Shown here: piece after piece, positions 22,855 through 34,523 of the stretch | Layout: every line of letters starts with the position of its first letter | How positions within the stretch are numbered: position 1 is the stretch's first letter | Source: Ctena decussata | Taxonomy: Eukaryota; Mollusca; Bivalvia; Lucinida; Lucinidae | DNA length: 64,000 bases | Direction: 5' to 3' | Assembly (NCBI GenBank): GCA_963989385.1 | Contig: OZ022511.1 | Span: forward strand, 25,600,503 to 25,664,502 | Program-made: the position numbers and the translations under genes | Notes under the pieces: generated by a model | Database searches by the model: none | What the model was told of the DNA's origin: nothing | What the model saw: only the letters and a program-made list of their open reading frames with translations

Positions 22855-23955
22855 TGTTATTAAAGCCCCGCTTGGAAAAAGTGGGGCTATACTGGATTTG
22901 GTCTGTCGAGTCCGTAATTCCGTTACGCTTCTTTTTGTGTCACAGCTTTCCCGGGAACTGTTGAAGTTAGAATCTTAAAACTTGGTATACATATGGACAA
23001 TGAAGTTTGTTTTATCGTTGGATTGAGAATTCGGCTTATTGCTCTTACTCTTCCTCTTATTTGTCCATTTTTCTGTCTTTTCAGAATAAATTTGTGTCAC
23101 AGTTTTCTCAGGGGTTGGGCAAGCTACAATCTTCAAAATGGCATACATATTGAGAATGAGCGATTATATTATGGGATTGAGACTCAGGCTCATTGCTCCT
23201 GTTCCTCTGTTTTATCCATTTTTATGCCCCAGTGACGATAGTCAGGGGACATTAAGATTTGCCCCTGTCTGTCTGTCTGTCCGTCTGTCTGTTCGTCACG
23301 CTTTATAGTATAGAGTTTGTGTAATTAACTCCTCCCACAGTTTGCAATGGATCGTTTTCAAACTTTGCATACATGTTGTGGACATGTTGAAGATGTGCAT
23401 GTTGATTTTTGATGGAACTAAAATAAATCTTGACAGAATTATGTCAACATGTCATATGCCAGGCCTGCACGGGGGCATCAATAGTGTCTTACAGACACAA
23501 TTTTCTAGTTATTACCACATGTTGCATGTTATCATTGAAAATTTGAGTCAGAGTTTTCTCGGGAACTTTTGAAGCTAGAAACTTGAAACTTGGTATAGAT
23601 ATGGATGATTAGTTTTTGTATCCTTGGATTGAGAATCGGGCTCATTGCTCTTAGTGTGTTCTTCTCCTTATTAATCAATTTTTCTTTGTTTCAAGGTAAA
23701 TGTGTCACAGTTTTCTCTGAATCTATTCCAGCTAGACACTTCATATTTGGTATACGAATAAACAATGAGTTGTTGTACTGTGGGATTGACAAACAGAATT
23801 ATTACTCTTATTCTTTATTTATTCAATTTTCTTTCTTTTCATATTTAGAATGTTGAAAATTCGCGTTAAAGTTTTCTGTGCAACTTATTTATTGCTCTTT
23901 TTACATGGCAGTGCATTATTAAAGTGGTGCAGCGGGGCTATAGTCAGATTCTCTA
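22855..23955 (-). mobile_element. Satellite-cored element, family A, copy 2 (inverted, with insertion)
   Basis: Reverse complement of the 639-2107 element. The left hairpin is AGCCCCGCTTGGAAAAAGTGGGGCT. The right end GCAGCGGGGCTATAGTCAGAT corresponds to the start of copy 1. Core units are recognisable at about 22970-23220 and 23550-23830. Between them about 23225-23540 is unrelated: it starts with a GCCCC...GGGGA hairpin and a CTGTCTGTCTGTCCGTC tract, so it is probably a nested insertion of another dispersed repeat. Confidence 0.75.
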
Positions 23956-24421
23956 ACAGTTTTAGTTTATTTGACTTTAATATCAATGTTTACCGCCTTG
24001 TTTTTTTTTCAGATTCAAGATCGACATTGACCCCCGTCGGTAAGCTGATAATGCGTTTATATCAAGGTTACTTGACTTTGCACTTTTGATTGTGGTATTT
24101 TATTTAGATTCATAGTAGCGTTGGAATTTTTCAAGATGTTAATTGCAAATACAGCAGACTTTTTAGAAAAAAAAGGAAGAGAATTTGAGCTGGATTTTAC
24201 TTGCGACCAAAATATATTTGCTTTGATTTGTATATATTTAAACACATTCTTTTATTTTATAAAGAACACTTGTATGCGCATTTATAAGTATAGTGATTTG
24301 GTCTAACTAGGAAATACTATACATGTGATTCTGTCTCATTATTATCCTAATTTCAGACGAGGGCTATGTGAGGGGACTGGACTTTTAAATTCCAGAGAAG
24401 ACAGAGAAACTAAAAACATCA
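23956..24421. other. No gene seen
   Basis: AT-rich. Short frames overlap on both strands and neither is convincing. Confidence 0.45.
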
Positions 24422-24644
24422 GGGGCCGTATTCATAAAGCCACTTAAGTCGTTGCTATGCGGTTGCTAAGGCTAAATATCTATATAGGAGATTCCCTACA
24501 ACTATGAAATTTGCTCTGGAGGAACAGTCTTACAAAGACTGTTCCTCCAGAACAAATTTCATAGTTGTATGGAATCTCCTTTATAGATATTTAGCCTTAG
24601 CAACAGCATAGCAACGACTTAAGTGGCTTTATGAATACGGCCCC
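24422..24644. mobile_element. Palindromic MITE, GGGGCCGTATTCATAAA family, copy 2
   Basis: Same hairpin as 17912-18134. Centre GGAACAGTC-TTACAAA-GACTGTTCC. Here both ends keep CACTTAAGTCG and GACTTAAGTGG, giving slightly better arm pairing. Confidence 0.92.
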
Positions 24645-25257
24645 AGAAGAGCAAATGTGTGACTTTCAAAGAGGAACTTTCAGAAAAGATTCTTTTTGTG
24701 TGAATTTCTATAAATCAAACATATTGAGTTATAACTGTCACAGAACCTTCTTAACTACCCTTTCATTGGGGAAAAATGGCGGAAAACACGGAAATGTACC
24801 AATTCGCCTTAACTGCATCTAAACCGTCAACTACAGTCAGATTTGCACTGTCTTATTAATCCTTTAAGCACCGAAAAGCAGACGACAAAAGTAACGCCTG
24901 AAAAACTTCAAAAACACGATTCGTCCAACCTATGTCATATTGAAAAATCAAAGACAAGAGGGTAAACGGTGTACAGACAAATGAGCCGCCTCATCAGGAT
25001 CTTCATTGTTTGCCAATTCAATTATTTTGGTTTCTGACGATTAAAGGATTAATGGTTAGCGCTCAATCATTCCAAACAACAAGAAAATTCATGAAGACTA
25101 TTTTCGTCTCTTTTATATTTCCTCTGCTTCCAGAGGGTCACCTTTCAAAATTTATTTCAGCTTCACTGCAGCCGGTGTTTAGTGCCGTGTGGCGGCCGTA
25201 AAAGGTCTCTTCGTACCTCAGTATATACTACTCAAAAGAAGTTTTGCATTACAATAT
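24645..25257. other. No gene seen
   Basis: No supported coding, RNA or repeat signal. A CTGATGAGGCGG word on the minus strand near 24990 lacks the rest of a hammerhead. Confidence 0.45.
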
Positions 25258-25511
25258 GAGCCGCGACACGACAAAACCAACAATGTGGTTGTGCGCCCAG
25301 CATTGACTCAGATCAGACTGGGCGGATAGATCAGCCTGGGCATCCGCCCAGTCTGATCAGAGCCTTCGCTGTCCGCATGGAGGTAGCTTTGACCCTTAGC
25401 TACCGTTTGAGCATTTAACAAAGACTCTGAACAAAATAGGTGGATGCCAAGGCTGATCTGAGTCTGCGCTGGGCGCATAACCACTTTGTTGGTCTTCTCA
25501 CGTCGCGGCTC
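25258..25511. mobile_element. Palindromic MITE, GAGCCGCGACACG family, copy 3
   Basis: Ends GAGCCGCGACACGACAAAAC and GTTGGTCTTCTCACGTCGCGGCTC. Internal CTGGGCGGAT and ATCCGCCCAG pairs. About 254 bp, the longest of the five copies. Confidence 0.85.
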
Positions 25512-25649
25512 ATATATTTTCTCATAGACATAATGCTAAATCAACTTCTTTCCATGAGGTATACAAGAGAGACATTCCTCTTTTTTGCTTTATGGTTTCT
25601 GGGTTTCTGTAACTTATACACTTACGTATCTGTAAATACCTGATAAAAT

Positions 25650-25809
25650 CATATGGTTTGTTACGAACCAATACCACTAGTCAGTCAGAAACTTTTTTCT
25701 ACCCCCGACTGGAGTCAGGTCTGTCCTCAATTTGACAGACCTGACTCCAGTCGGGGGTAGAAAAAAGTTTCTGACTGACTAGTGGTATTGGTTCGTAACA
25801 AACCATATG
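25650..25809. repeat. Perfect 76-bp inverted repeat with 8-nt spacer
   Basis: The left arm 25650-25725 and right arm 25734-25809 are exact reverse complements, from CATATGGTTTGTTACGAACC inward to GGAGTCAGGTCTGTC. The spacer is CTCAATTT. I found no mismatch in 76 positions, unlike the other, decayed, palindromes here. No TSD is visible and the arm sequence recurs nowhere else in the window. Confidence 0.97.
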
Positions 25810-27125
25810 GGAGATCATCCTAATTTGGCTTTTACTCTTTAAAAGTCTATATCTACCAAGACACAAGGAACCGAAGACCATTTCTTTTCACATTTATAAT
25901 ACCGAGACATAAGACTGTTAATCATACAAATAACCATATGTTTCTGTTACTCATACGAGGGAGATGGTCAAAAGATACGTGGACTTTTGCTGTAGAAATT
26001 TTATTATTGATAGTAAATTCAATGAATTTGCAGTTAATACAGATTTTTCTTTCATCTATCCAGTGATGTATTTAATTTACGCGTCTCACCTCGGGAAATT
26101 GTCTAACCTTATGACGATTCTGCGGAGCTAGGTAAAAATTTGCCTTATTTTTTCGATTTGTTTGTTTTATCTTCGTCTTTGTCTAATATTTGCAGTAGAG
26201 TAAAATACTAGACATTTGGTATGCTATTTTCCTATGGTTTCTGCTTTTTACTGTGAGGAAATTATTGCCGCCATCAATTGTTTTGCTAGCATAAGCAGTG
26301 TAAAATATACAAAGGCGACAAAATGACGTCAAACATTATACCGTGTATTTAATGTTGTATATAATTGTAAGAAAAAATGAAGGCAGAATCATAGAAGGCA
26401 TTATAAATGATCAATTTTTAATATTATTTGATCCTTGTATGTTAGTTTTGTCTGATGTTGGCACTGATTTGAGGGATGTGGGCCTGTATTTAGACATACA
26501 ACGCAAAGGTATTTTACGTTTAAACGATACTGAAAGCAAACGTTGGCTTGGATTGATGAGCCAATAAAGATGAAAAATGTATGCTAGTAAATCCTTCAAT
26601 ACAACCATATCGTATGCAGATGTGTCTGAAATTGTTCAAAATCATGACAAATCTGCAAAGAGGGTGTTAGTTTGTGAAAACAGAGAAACAAAAGAACCCC
26701 AACTATGTTAAACCGGGACAAAACGTCAAACGTCATTAATGTGGCGCTCCGCTGTAGCTGTACCTACCCAATATAAAATGCAATTTTTTTTTCATTGAAG
26801 TTTCTTCAAAACTTTACATTATGTAGCTAAAAGATCGAACTTTTCTGCGGTATGAAAACAAATTACTATAAACCTTTACCGCCACAGCAAAGGTCCATGT
26901 AATGTATATTTATGAGCCCTCGTATGACTTTTACACATATGAAATTTGACTATTTTGCATTATGGACACAGGTGTAATGCTACACTATAGATTATGATTA
27001 TACGATTAGACATGTTGCATGCAGTTCATATCTGCGTCAGTCAACAAACGTTATTGAGCTGTTTACAAGATGAAAAAGGTTGCATGACACATATTCATGC
27101 AACATCCAATAGTACACATTTAACC
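25810..27125. other. No gene seen
   Basis: AT-rich. Short frames at 26343-26567 and 26994-27350 have no recognisable domain, and the second runs into a dispersed repeat. Confidence 0.4.
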
Positions 27126-27215
27126 CTTTTAAGGCTGGAAACTCGTGTTGAGGACATGTCCAAACAGTACAGACCCACATCAGACACCACAGAATCTGAT
27201 CAGGGTCTACACTGT
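27126..27215. repeat. Diverged member of the GTGTAGACC hairpin family
   Basis: ACAGTACAGACCCACATCAGAC...CTGATCAGGGTCTACACTGTTCGC resembles 15640-15705 and 54065-54160, with decayed arms. Confidence 0.55.
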
Positions 27216-27779
27216 TCGCTTACAGGAATTTCTATGCAAATACAACAAAAGTTAAAGCATTCACCAGAAACCCCTAAAACTAGCGATGGGCTCATCAAAA
27301 TAAAAAGACGGACCAGTCCACTGGTAAACAAAGTGTTTAGGGTAGTATGAGGATATGTTTCTCATTCTAATGACGTGACAGGGGCAATATTTAGTAATTA
27401 AATTTGCCATTTGTTGTATATCTCAGGAGTTCTCAGATTAAATGTGCGAATAAATATTAAAACTGATTTTTACTGTTTTTGTAATGGCTTTGCATATGTA
27501 TACTATGTTTTAATGCAAAACTGAACACAATTTGTCAATCATTTATTTACTATATATGCTTCAACACTACCGGCTGACTAGAACACAGCCTTTTTCCGCC
27601 TACTAGGGGGTGTCATGATTTGTTGCATATATATTTGTCCTTCCCAACTTTAGCATTCCAATCCCCTTGTACAACCAGAATGTCCTTCTTAGGTGTTTGG
27701 TCTATGATTTTCTGGAGTTGCTGGTATAAGTGTTCGACCTCATTGTCGTCATTCCCAAACCTGACCTAAGCATACCAGC
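27216..27779. other. No gene seen
   Basis: AT-rich, no supported feature. Confidence 0.45.
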
Positions 27780-28249
27780 TGTTGAAGGATCTTACTTCAG
27801 TGAAACAGGGTAGATCCACAACTTTTCAGGACAGGTCTGGGAAATGCCTTACAGAGGAACAAGAGATTCTCAGCAGATGGACAGAATATTGCTCAGAACT
27901 ATACAACCATGAGACTTACGGTGACAATGTGGTTCTGGACTGCAATCAACCCCAGAAGAAGATCAACCACCGATCCTTCGTGAGGAAGTTGAGGTTGCAG
28001 TAGCAGCACTAAAGAAGCTTCAAATACCTTGGAGCAGTTGTCTCATATAATGGCTGTCTCAAGGAGGTTCTCTCAATGATTGCACAAGCCACTTCAACTC
28101 TTACCAAGCTGAAACCAATTTGGAGAGATAACAACATATCTCTTGGATCGAAGGTGAAACTTATGGGCCCCCCTGGACATTTCCATATTTCTGTATGCCT
28201 GTGAATCGTGGACCTTGACTGCAGAGTTAGAGAAAAGACGCAGGCCTTT

Positions 28250-28454
28250 AGTTTAAATATATTTTATTTCATGAACATGACAATGTACAACATTTCATAA
28301 TTACAAGTTTAAGGATCAGAACGAAAGCAATACTACTTATTTAGTTCTTTTCCCTAACAGATATGGTCTGTTGATTCTTAGGCGAAATACATTTTTCGAA
28401 TTTGTAAAGATTTTGCTCACAAAAATGTCCAAAGAAGTAAATGGTTAAGTCATA

Positions 28455-28506
<52 letters not shown>

Positions 28507-28993
28507 CATGTAAAGGTGAAGGAGTTGGAGAAGCCCTGTTAAGATTAATTATGTTGAGTACATTCTGAATTAAGCTGTGATTTGGTAAGATCTTCATTAA
28601 AATCGAAAAAAGCTATAAAAACTTAACAGGGCTTTTTACTACTAGCTAAGAAGAAGAGTAAAACAGAAAGAGGTTAACAAGAACGAAGAAAGAAGCAAAA
28701 CAGAAAAGTCTGAAAGCAGAAATACATTTATACAAAATTACAACAGCAGAGAGTGGAATGCAACAGCGGACTTGCCAGTTAAATCTGTCTTGATGACCTA
28801 TAGCGACCAGTCGCATGGCAGACTACATTTGATTGCAATCATATCAAAATCGTTTAGTGTCTCTGATATATTTCTGTACTCTTTCAAATATCATAACATT
28901 ACTACTAAAAGATAGGGAAGCATTACCATAAAGTAATAGATTAAGAGATGGTGTCCCAAATTGAGATAACGAGTCCAGAAGTTCGGCTCTTTT
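28250..28993 (-). mobile_element. 5'-truncated LINE of a second family inserted in LINE copy 2
   Basis: Flanked by a direct CAGGCCTTT (28241-28249 and 28994-29002), the target-site duplication within the split family R sequence. Read on the minus strand it starts mid-ORF, with frames resembling the end of a CR1/L2-like polyprotein (LLDSLSQFGTPSLNLLLYG, then a motif ending RDTKRF) at about 28845-28990. It ends at the left in AATAAAATATATTTAAAC. A (GA)23 microsatellite sits in its 3' part. A tail-only relative lies at about 54462-54640. Confidence 0.75.
28458..28503 (+). repeat. (GA)n microsatellite
   Basis: Uninterrupted GA dinucleotide run of about 46 bp inside the inserted LINE. Confidence 0.97.
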
Positions 28994-29454
28994 CAGGCCT
29001 TTGAGATTATATGCTACGGAAGGTTGCTGAACTTTCGTACAAGGACCATATAACCAATGAGGAGGTTCGCAGAAAGATCCAAGCCATCGGAGACTATGAT
29101 GAACTCCTGACGCTGGTCAAGAAACGGACCTAAGGTGGTTTGGCCACATCTCAAGGTCTTCTGGTTCAGCAAAGACGATTCTACACAGTAAAAAGAAAAA
29201 GAAGAAAAGGTAGACAGAAGAAGAGGAGGGAAGACAATATTAAAGAATGGACAGGGATAGATTTTGCCAGCCCAACTAGGGCAGCTGAAAACAGAACAAG
29301 GTGGAAAGGGGTTGTTTCGAAGTCATCTGTGGTGCCCCAACGACCTAGTAAGGTTATGGGATAGAACAGAAGAGAATAGAATAGAACATATATTTGTGCT
29401 AATAAACAGACTCGATTAATCTGAATGGGTAAACCTCCATGTCATTCTTTCTCA

Positions 29455-29830
29455 CAGAGAGCTTTTGTGGCTTCCTGTTTGCTTCCCTGGACACAGCCTT
29501 TTTAAAATAGGTCCGCTCTGACGGGGATCAATTTGCTCCTTGAGAGAAACATTCATAAGAAAGGAGGTGGGAAATAAAGTGGGTCAGCTACGTGGTTTAG
29601 TCTCATCAGTGGCCTTATAGTAGCCTTGCAATGAAAGCCAGAGGAAAAACTACTGCAATTTTGTACATTTCAAATACGCATTCGATTCAAAGACTGGAGT
29701 ATACCAACAATGGGTCCAAATTGAAGAAGTAAAGATGTCTAGAGTATGGTTCTAAGCCCATTAATAATTCTGATTTCTTAAATATATAACAGCTGATCTC
29801 AAAGAACCAAACTTAGAAAATAAACTGCAC
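29455..29830 (-). repeat. Dispersed repeat, including a decayed hammerhead-arm relative
   Basis: From about 29548 (AACATTCATAAG) this follows the left arm and interior of the 13039-13586 element for some 280 bp (shared CCAGAGGAAAAA, CAAAGACTG, GATCTCAAAG). The hammerhead is broken: on the minus strand CTGATGA and stem I remain, but stem II is lost and GAAAC reads TAAAC. The 5' flank (CTTCCTGTTTGCTTCCCTGG) resembles parts of 15142-15270 and the repeats at 51930-52960. Confidence 0.6.
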
Positions 29831-30014
29831 TGTGGTTCATGTACGGGGAGACGTAATCCTCGTCACGCAAGACCGGTGCTTAGAGTATATACTCATTGCG
29901 ATGACACACCAGCCTGGCATCCGTGCAGTAATTAGAGTGTTTGCATAGCGCCTGTAGAAATTTTAGGTACAATATATGCCAAGCAAGCACCAGGCATTGA
30001 AATGACGTCGTACT

Positions 30015-30174
30015 TGTAATATTCTATATATATAAATATTTGGACAGTCTATTAATTGTGCATAACGTCCTTTCTAGGGGACGTTGCTAACGTCATTCTT
30101 TTAGTAGCAGTCTATGTAAAGGCAGATTAAACTAAGAAAATACAAAACTTGCTAATTAATCAATCGGCACAATA
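30015..30174 (+). repeat. 5' LTR of a Ty3/gypsy-like element (shortened)
   Basis: Aligns with 34524-34718 through ACAGTCTRTTAATWGTGCAT, CCTTTCTAGGGGAC and AAAGGCAGATTAAACTAAG, ending CACAATA. It lacks part of the left side present in the 3' copy. A TGGCGTTGAGG right after the end, at 30176, is where a primer-binding site is expected. Confidence 0.75.
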
Positions 30175-30249
30175 TTGGCGTTGAGGAAAAACGCCGTATT
30201 TTACAAGAACTATTCAACTTCTAACACCTCATCAGAGTAGAAAGCTGAA

Positions 30250-31010
30250 ATGGCAGAGGGAGGGAGAAATCTCAGAATCAATCCGTTTACTGTGGAAGAA
30301 GACCACATAGCAACGGGCGAAAAATCGGAAGAATGACTTGACGAGCTGGAGAGAGAGATTAGATTTTTCCGCATCAGTGATGCAGAGGACAAAAAGGATG
30401 CTATGCTAATCTACGGAGGTGCGGAAATAAGGAGATTAGAGAAAAGTCTACAGGATCCAACAGAAGGTGACGCATATTCAAAGCTGAAAGGAAAGCTAAA
30501 TGATTATTATGCACCAAAGAAAAATGTGCATTATGCGCGAGATCTGTTCTTGAAGATGAGATCACAGGCCGACGAGAGCACTGTGTCATATGCAGCACGA
30601 TTGCGCGAGAAAACAATTAACTGTGACTTTCATGATGCCGATGAGAGAGTATTGGAGCAGGTAATAAAAACAACCGATAATGCAGAGCTAGTCCGCAAAG
30701 GTTTTCAAAAGAAATGGACACTGCAGCAAACACTGACAGAAATGTAGGTACTTGAAGATACTTCCACCCAGGTGAAGGCTATGGGTCAACACAACAGCAA
30801 TGATTTGGCGAAGATCAGCAAAAGAAAAAAGGTAGAAAGAAAAGTTCACAATATGATCAGACAGGAAGCATTGCATGCAAATACTGTGACACAATACACC
30901 CGAGGATAAAACAACTACGCCCTGCATATGGGAATTTTTTCGAAATTTGCGGCAAACCAAATCATTTTGCAGTAGCGTGTATGTCAGCCAGGGCGTGCAG
31001 ACAGAAACGA
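30250..31010 (+). pseudogene. gag of the Ty3/gypsy-like element, broken
   Basis: Starts at an ATG at 30250 (MAEGGRNLRINPF). The frame continues with an in-frame TGA near 30335, then reads on through 30403-30747 (YYAPKKNVHYARDLFLKMRS, a retrotransposon gag capsid-like pattern). A TAG follows at about 30745. Downstream, in another frame, a nucleocapsid remnant ICGKPNHFAVAC keeps the last three ligands of a CCHC knuckle but has lost the first. At least two stops and a frameshift make it non-functional. Confidence 0.8.
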
Positions 31011-31144
31011 AGGGATAAAGATTTCATGGAGAACGTAGAGGTTCCAACAAGGACGTCAAGCGAGCAATACATGATTCGGATACAGATGGCTCGGATAGTG
31101 ACTCAAATGAAGACATTGATTTCATTGACGAATCGGTAAGACAT

Positions 31145-31597
31145 TTGACAGTGGGAAAAATAAAGATCAACAAGGTAACCGACTTTGAGGAAATTATACC
31201 AGTTGTGGTCAATGATGTCATTGTTCGTATGGAGCCTGATAGCGGAGCAGACGTTAATGTAATGGACGAATATCAATACCGTGCCCTAAAACGTAAAACT
31301 TATGAAAACATCGCATTGTTGGAAAGCAATACGGAGCTAAGCACACTTCAGAATGAACTGGGAGTATCCGATGAGTTCAAGGCCACTGCTAGAAACCAAA
31401 CAAGGGGCACAGAAACAACATTCGTAGTGGTAAAAGGGAAAATAAACTCCCCACCACTTCTTGATAGGAAGGCGCTTATCGAGCTAGGTATGCTTGAGAT
31501 AAGAGCAGATGGGTCTTTGAAAGAACCAAATGAACTCAGGGTACAATACAGACAAAACATCAATATGTTCTTGATGACCAAGCAAAATAAAATTTAG
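31145..31597 (+). pseudogene. Aspartic protease region of the Ty3/gypsy-like element
   Basis: Open for 150 codons. The retropepsin active-site motif D-S-G-A is present (about 31238-31249) and is followed by N-V-M-D, as in gypsy polyproteins. A TAG at 31597 separates it from the reverse transcriptase, which in intact relatives is continuous. The segment itself looks complete; the polyprotein is broken. Confidence 0.8.
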
Positions 31598-31688
31598 AAA
31601 AGCTATTGAAACAGCATGACGAGGTTATCCAAGGAAAAGGAAAAATATTTGACAAGAGAATAATGAACAATTCCTCGTAAAGTTCTCA

Positions 31689-32789
31689 ATGAAGCCAAAC
31701 GCCACACCTGTTGCACAGAAACCTCGCCCTGTTCCTTACTCTCTGCAGGAACCATTACAGAAATGGCTTGACGAATGTATCAAAGAGGAGATATTTGAGA
31801 AAGTGGAACCAGGAGAACCTATAACATGGTGTTCCCCGTTGGTCGTTCAGCCAAAGCCTAAATATTCAACTGTAAGTAAAGACGACTTACAACCACACAT
31901 GATTAGAGCTAGTGTTGACTTGAGAGTTCCCAATAAGCATATGGAACGGAACAGAATCTTGCAAGCGCCGGTAGTTAAAAACTTTACCTGCAAATTTTAC
32001 GACTGTAAGGTATTTTCCATCCTTGACTTTAGACAAGGTTACCACCAACTGATCCTGCATTCGGATTCAAGACCTGTAGCAACATTCAGCACGCCGTGGG
32101 GGAACATGAGGCCCAAGAGACTGATATTTGGCGCAAAGTCCTCACAAGATCTATTCGACGAGGCCGTGTTCAGAATCTTTGGAAACATTCGAAAGTGCCT
32201 GAATCAGAGGGATGATATTCTGATACGCGGCTGCACGCTTGAAACTCATAATAGAACTTTGAAAACAGTTCTCCAGTGCGCGAAGGATTTTGGCATTACA
32301 TTCAATAAGGAGAAATGCCAGTTTGGGGTCTGTGAATTAGAATTTTACGGCTTCCGATTCTCAGGTGAAGGACTCGAACCAGCAGAAGACAAAGTCAAGG
32401 CAGTCAAAGAATGCGAACCACCAGGATCCAGAGAAGAGGTAAGGAGCTTTCTTAGTATGATTGGATATCTGCCAAAGTTCATACCACGATATGTAGTGCT
32501 GACATCACCACTTCGCCGACTGACAGGGCAGGATGTACCATTCTCATGGGGTCCTGAAGAAGATGAAGCTTACCAGAATCTTAAAAACAGTATCACAAGC
32601 GATGACACAATGGCCTTCTTTGATCTGAGAGAGGCTATCGTAGTACGGATACATCAACCGTTCAATGACCAGTGCAGAAAAAAGGTACAGCCAAACCGAG
32701 AAAGCCGCATTGGCTGTGAAATGGGCACAATCAAGATTCAGCATGTACCTACTTGGAGCGCCAAAGTTCAAGATAATTACATCACATAA
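31689..32789 (+). pseudogene. Reverse transcriptase of the Ty3/gypsy-like element, decayed
   Basis: Recognisable RT blocks in order: PVPYSLQEPLQKWLDECIKE entry, the FSILDFRQGYHQLIL block with the first catalytic Asp, the FGAKSSQDLFDEAV block, a catalytic block reading Q-R-D-D instead of Y-[VI]-D-D, then the thumb-like EPAEDKVKAVKEC and SFLSMIGYLPKFIPRY. The changed Tyr/Val of the YxDD box, and the loss of the start of RNase H by a deletion plus frameshift near 32640-32690, show decay. Confidence 0.88.
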
Positions 32790-33186
32790 GCCTCTGATCC
32801 CTATGTTCAATAAATCCTGTGCAAAACTGCCTCCTAGGATCGAAAACTGGATCATGGAAATGCAGAATGTTGACTACGAGCTTGCCTATGAACTAGGCAA
32901 GGAAGCAGCAGACCCGATGGACTACTTGTCAAGACATCCACTCTCGTGTACCGAAAAAGATGACACTGAGGAGATAATTAAGACGATAGTTAGCCATGAA
33001 AAAGGGGTGGTTATGAGAAGCATAAAAGAAGCCACTTCAAAAGACAATATCCTTCAAGGCATTGTAGCGAGAATGAAACAAAATGACATGGATAGACACA
33101 GAAATAGCTCTGAAGTAAAGCCATACTACATGATAGACATGACCTTTCCAGAGCAAAAGGACTCGTTTTTCGGAACAGACAGATAG
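32665..33186 (+). pseudogene. RNase H remnant and connection, Ty3/gypsy-like element
   Basis: In a different frame from the RT: SAEKRYSQTEKAALAV, FSMYLLGAPKFKIITSHKPL and PRIENWIMEM are typical of the second half of gypsy RNase H. The first half, with its catalytic residues, is deleted. DYLSRHP marks the junction toward integrase. A TAG at 33184 breaks the frame before the integrase zinc domain. Confidence 0.82.
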
Positions 33187-33209
33187 TTATACCAGAGAAA
33201 GTACAAAAG

Positions 33210-34037
33210 CAGGTCATAATCGCTTCTCATAGCTTGGGTCATTTCGGCATGACGAGGACAAAGCAAATATTTCGAGCAAAGCACTGGTATCCGAGACTGA
33301 ACAGCATGGTTGAGAAAGCAGTATCAACATGTTGCCAGTGCCAGCTGACTACATATGAACTCAAACAGGAACCTGTCAAACCATCTGAAATACCGGAGAT
33401 AGCGTGGCATACACTCTCTGTTGACTACGGAGGACTATACCCAGATTGTCTCTACAATCTTGTGGTGATCGACAAGAGGGCACGAATTCCTGTTGTAGAG
33501 CAGACAACATCAACTTCATGCAGGGTGACATGTGACAGGAAAATATTTGCAACGCATGGAATACCCGAGAGACTAGAAAGCGACAATGGACCGCCTTTTA
33601 ATTCGGTGGAATTCAAAACATTTGCAGAGGAAATGGGGTTTAAACATCATAAAGTAACACCAGAACATCCGCGCGCTAACGGAGAGGCAGAGAGCTTCAT
33701 GAAGGTGCGAAATAAGACAGAACAAACAGCTCACAGCGAGGGCAAATCAAGCAGCATTGCGATTCAGAGTATGTTAATGGGATACAGATCAACCCCACAT
33801 CCAGCAACAGGATATACTCCATATGAAGCTCTCATGAGAAGAAATATCAGAACAAAATTAGACTATACAGGCTCGCCAAAAAGAACAAATATACAGAAAA
33901 GAGAAGATGACATCACAAAACGGGACAAGGAATATAAAAGGAAATGGGTAAACAGCCACAGGCACCCCATATGTCGTAAACACAATTTTAAGATTGGTGA
34001 AAAAGTGTTGTTGAAAAGAAAAAAGATGTACAAATGA
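33210..34037 (+). pseudogene. Integrase of the Ty3/gypsy-like element
   Basis: Zinc-binding H-x-H...C-x2-C (HFGMTR ... CCQCQ), then a DDE core: D in LSVDYGG, D in LESDNGPPFNS, and E in HPRANGEAESF. All three catalytic acids remain. A short deletion is likely between TSTSC and KIFATHGIPE. The C-terminal tail carries NFKIGEKVLL. It is open over 267 codons and is the best-preserved domain, but it has no intact polyprotein to be released from. Confidence 0.85.
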
Positions 34038-34060
34038 TCTACAGCATATGAAAAAGAGAA

Positions 34061-34440
34061 CTACATGGTTGTTGGAATATCCGGGTCATCGATCACAGCA
34101 AGACGAAAATCAGACGGTCGCACCATAACCAGAGACGCCTCTAAATTCAAACGAGTAAAGGGATCTGAAAATGAGGACTGGAGAGAACGTCTGTTGCGCT
34201 CACCTGCTATGAAAACAATAAGAGACAAACATGGAAGCAGAAGACGATGCACACGAGAGAACTGATCAAAGGCGAGATGAAGCAAGGGAGGAGGCGATCC
34301 GCCAAGACGATAATCAACAGTTTAATAACGGAAGACGCTTACAACATCAGCCACAACCACCACTGAGGAGAGAACTACCGAAACGAACTAGAAGACCACC
34401 GCCTAGATTCAGAGACTATATTCTAGAAAATCAACGATAA
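34061..34440 (+). pseudogene. C-terminal tail of the gypsy polyprotein in two frames
   Basis: One frame gives VVGISGSSITARRKSDGRTITRDASKFK, typical of the end of gypsy pol after integrase. A second frame then gives a charged tail ending in RTRRPPPRFRDYIL at 34437. Frames 34065-34265 and 34231-34440 overlap, showing another frameshift. Confidence 0.7.
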
Positions 34441-34523
34441 TTTTGTGTTCACTGAACTATAGTTTTATCAGTTAACTACTCGTATCATCCATCGTATTCA
34501 GACTGAAAGACTATCTTTTAAAA

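Larger units (their letters stand above)
27780..29370 (+). pseudogene. Decayed LINE (family R), copy 2, split by another LINE
   Basis: Frames at 27782-27985 recall the pre-RT segment (ILSRWTEYCSELYN). By internal deletion they join directly to the post-RT segment from about 28018 (YLGAVVS, then LTKLKPIWRDNNISLGSKVKL). After the inserted LINE at 28250-28993 the C-terminus resumes at about 28998 (YKDHITNEEVRRKIQ-like) and runs through a basic stretch at 29180-29230 and EWTGIDFA at about 29250 to the end near 29365 (GTTATGGGATAGAA). Stops and frameshifts throughout. Confidence 0.8.

Noticed and set aside
24975..25000. Third hammerhead (CTGATGAGGCGG on the minus strand)
   Set aside because: No GAAA core and no stem I partner nearby.
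26994..27350. 118-codon + strand frame
   Set aside because: Runs through a GTGTAGACC-type dispersed repeat and shows no domain or signal.
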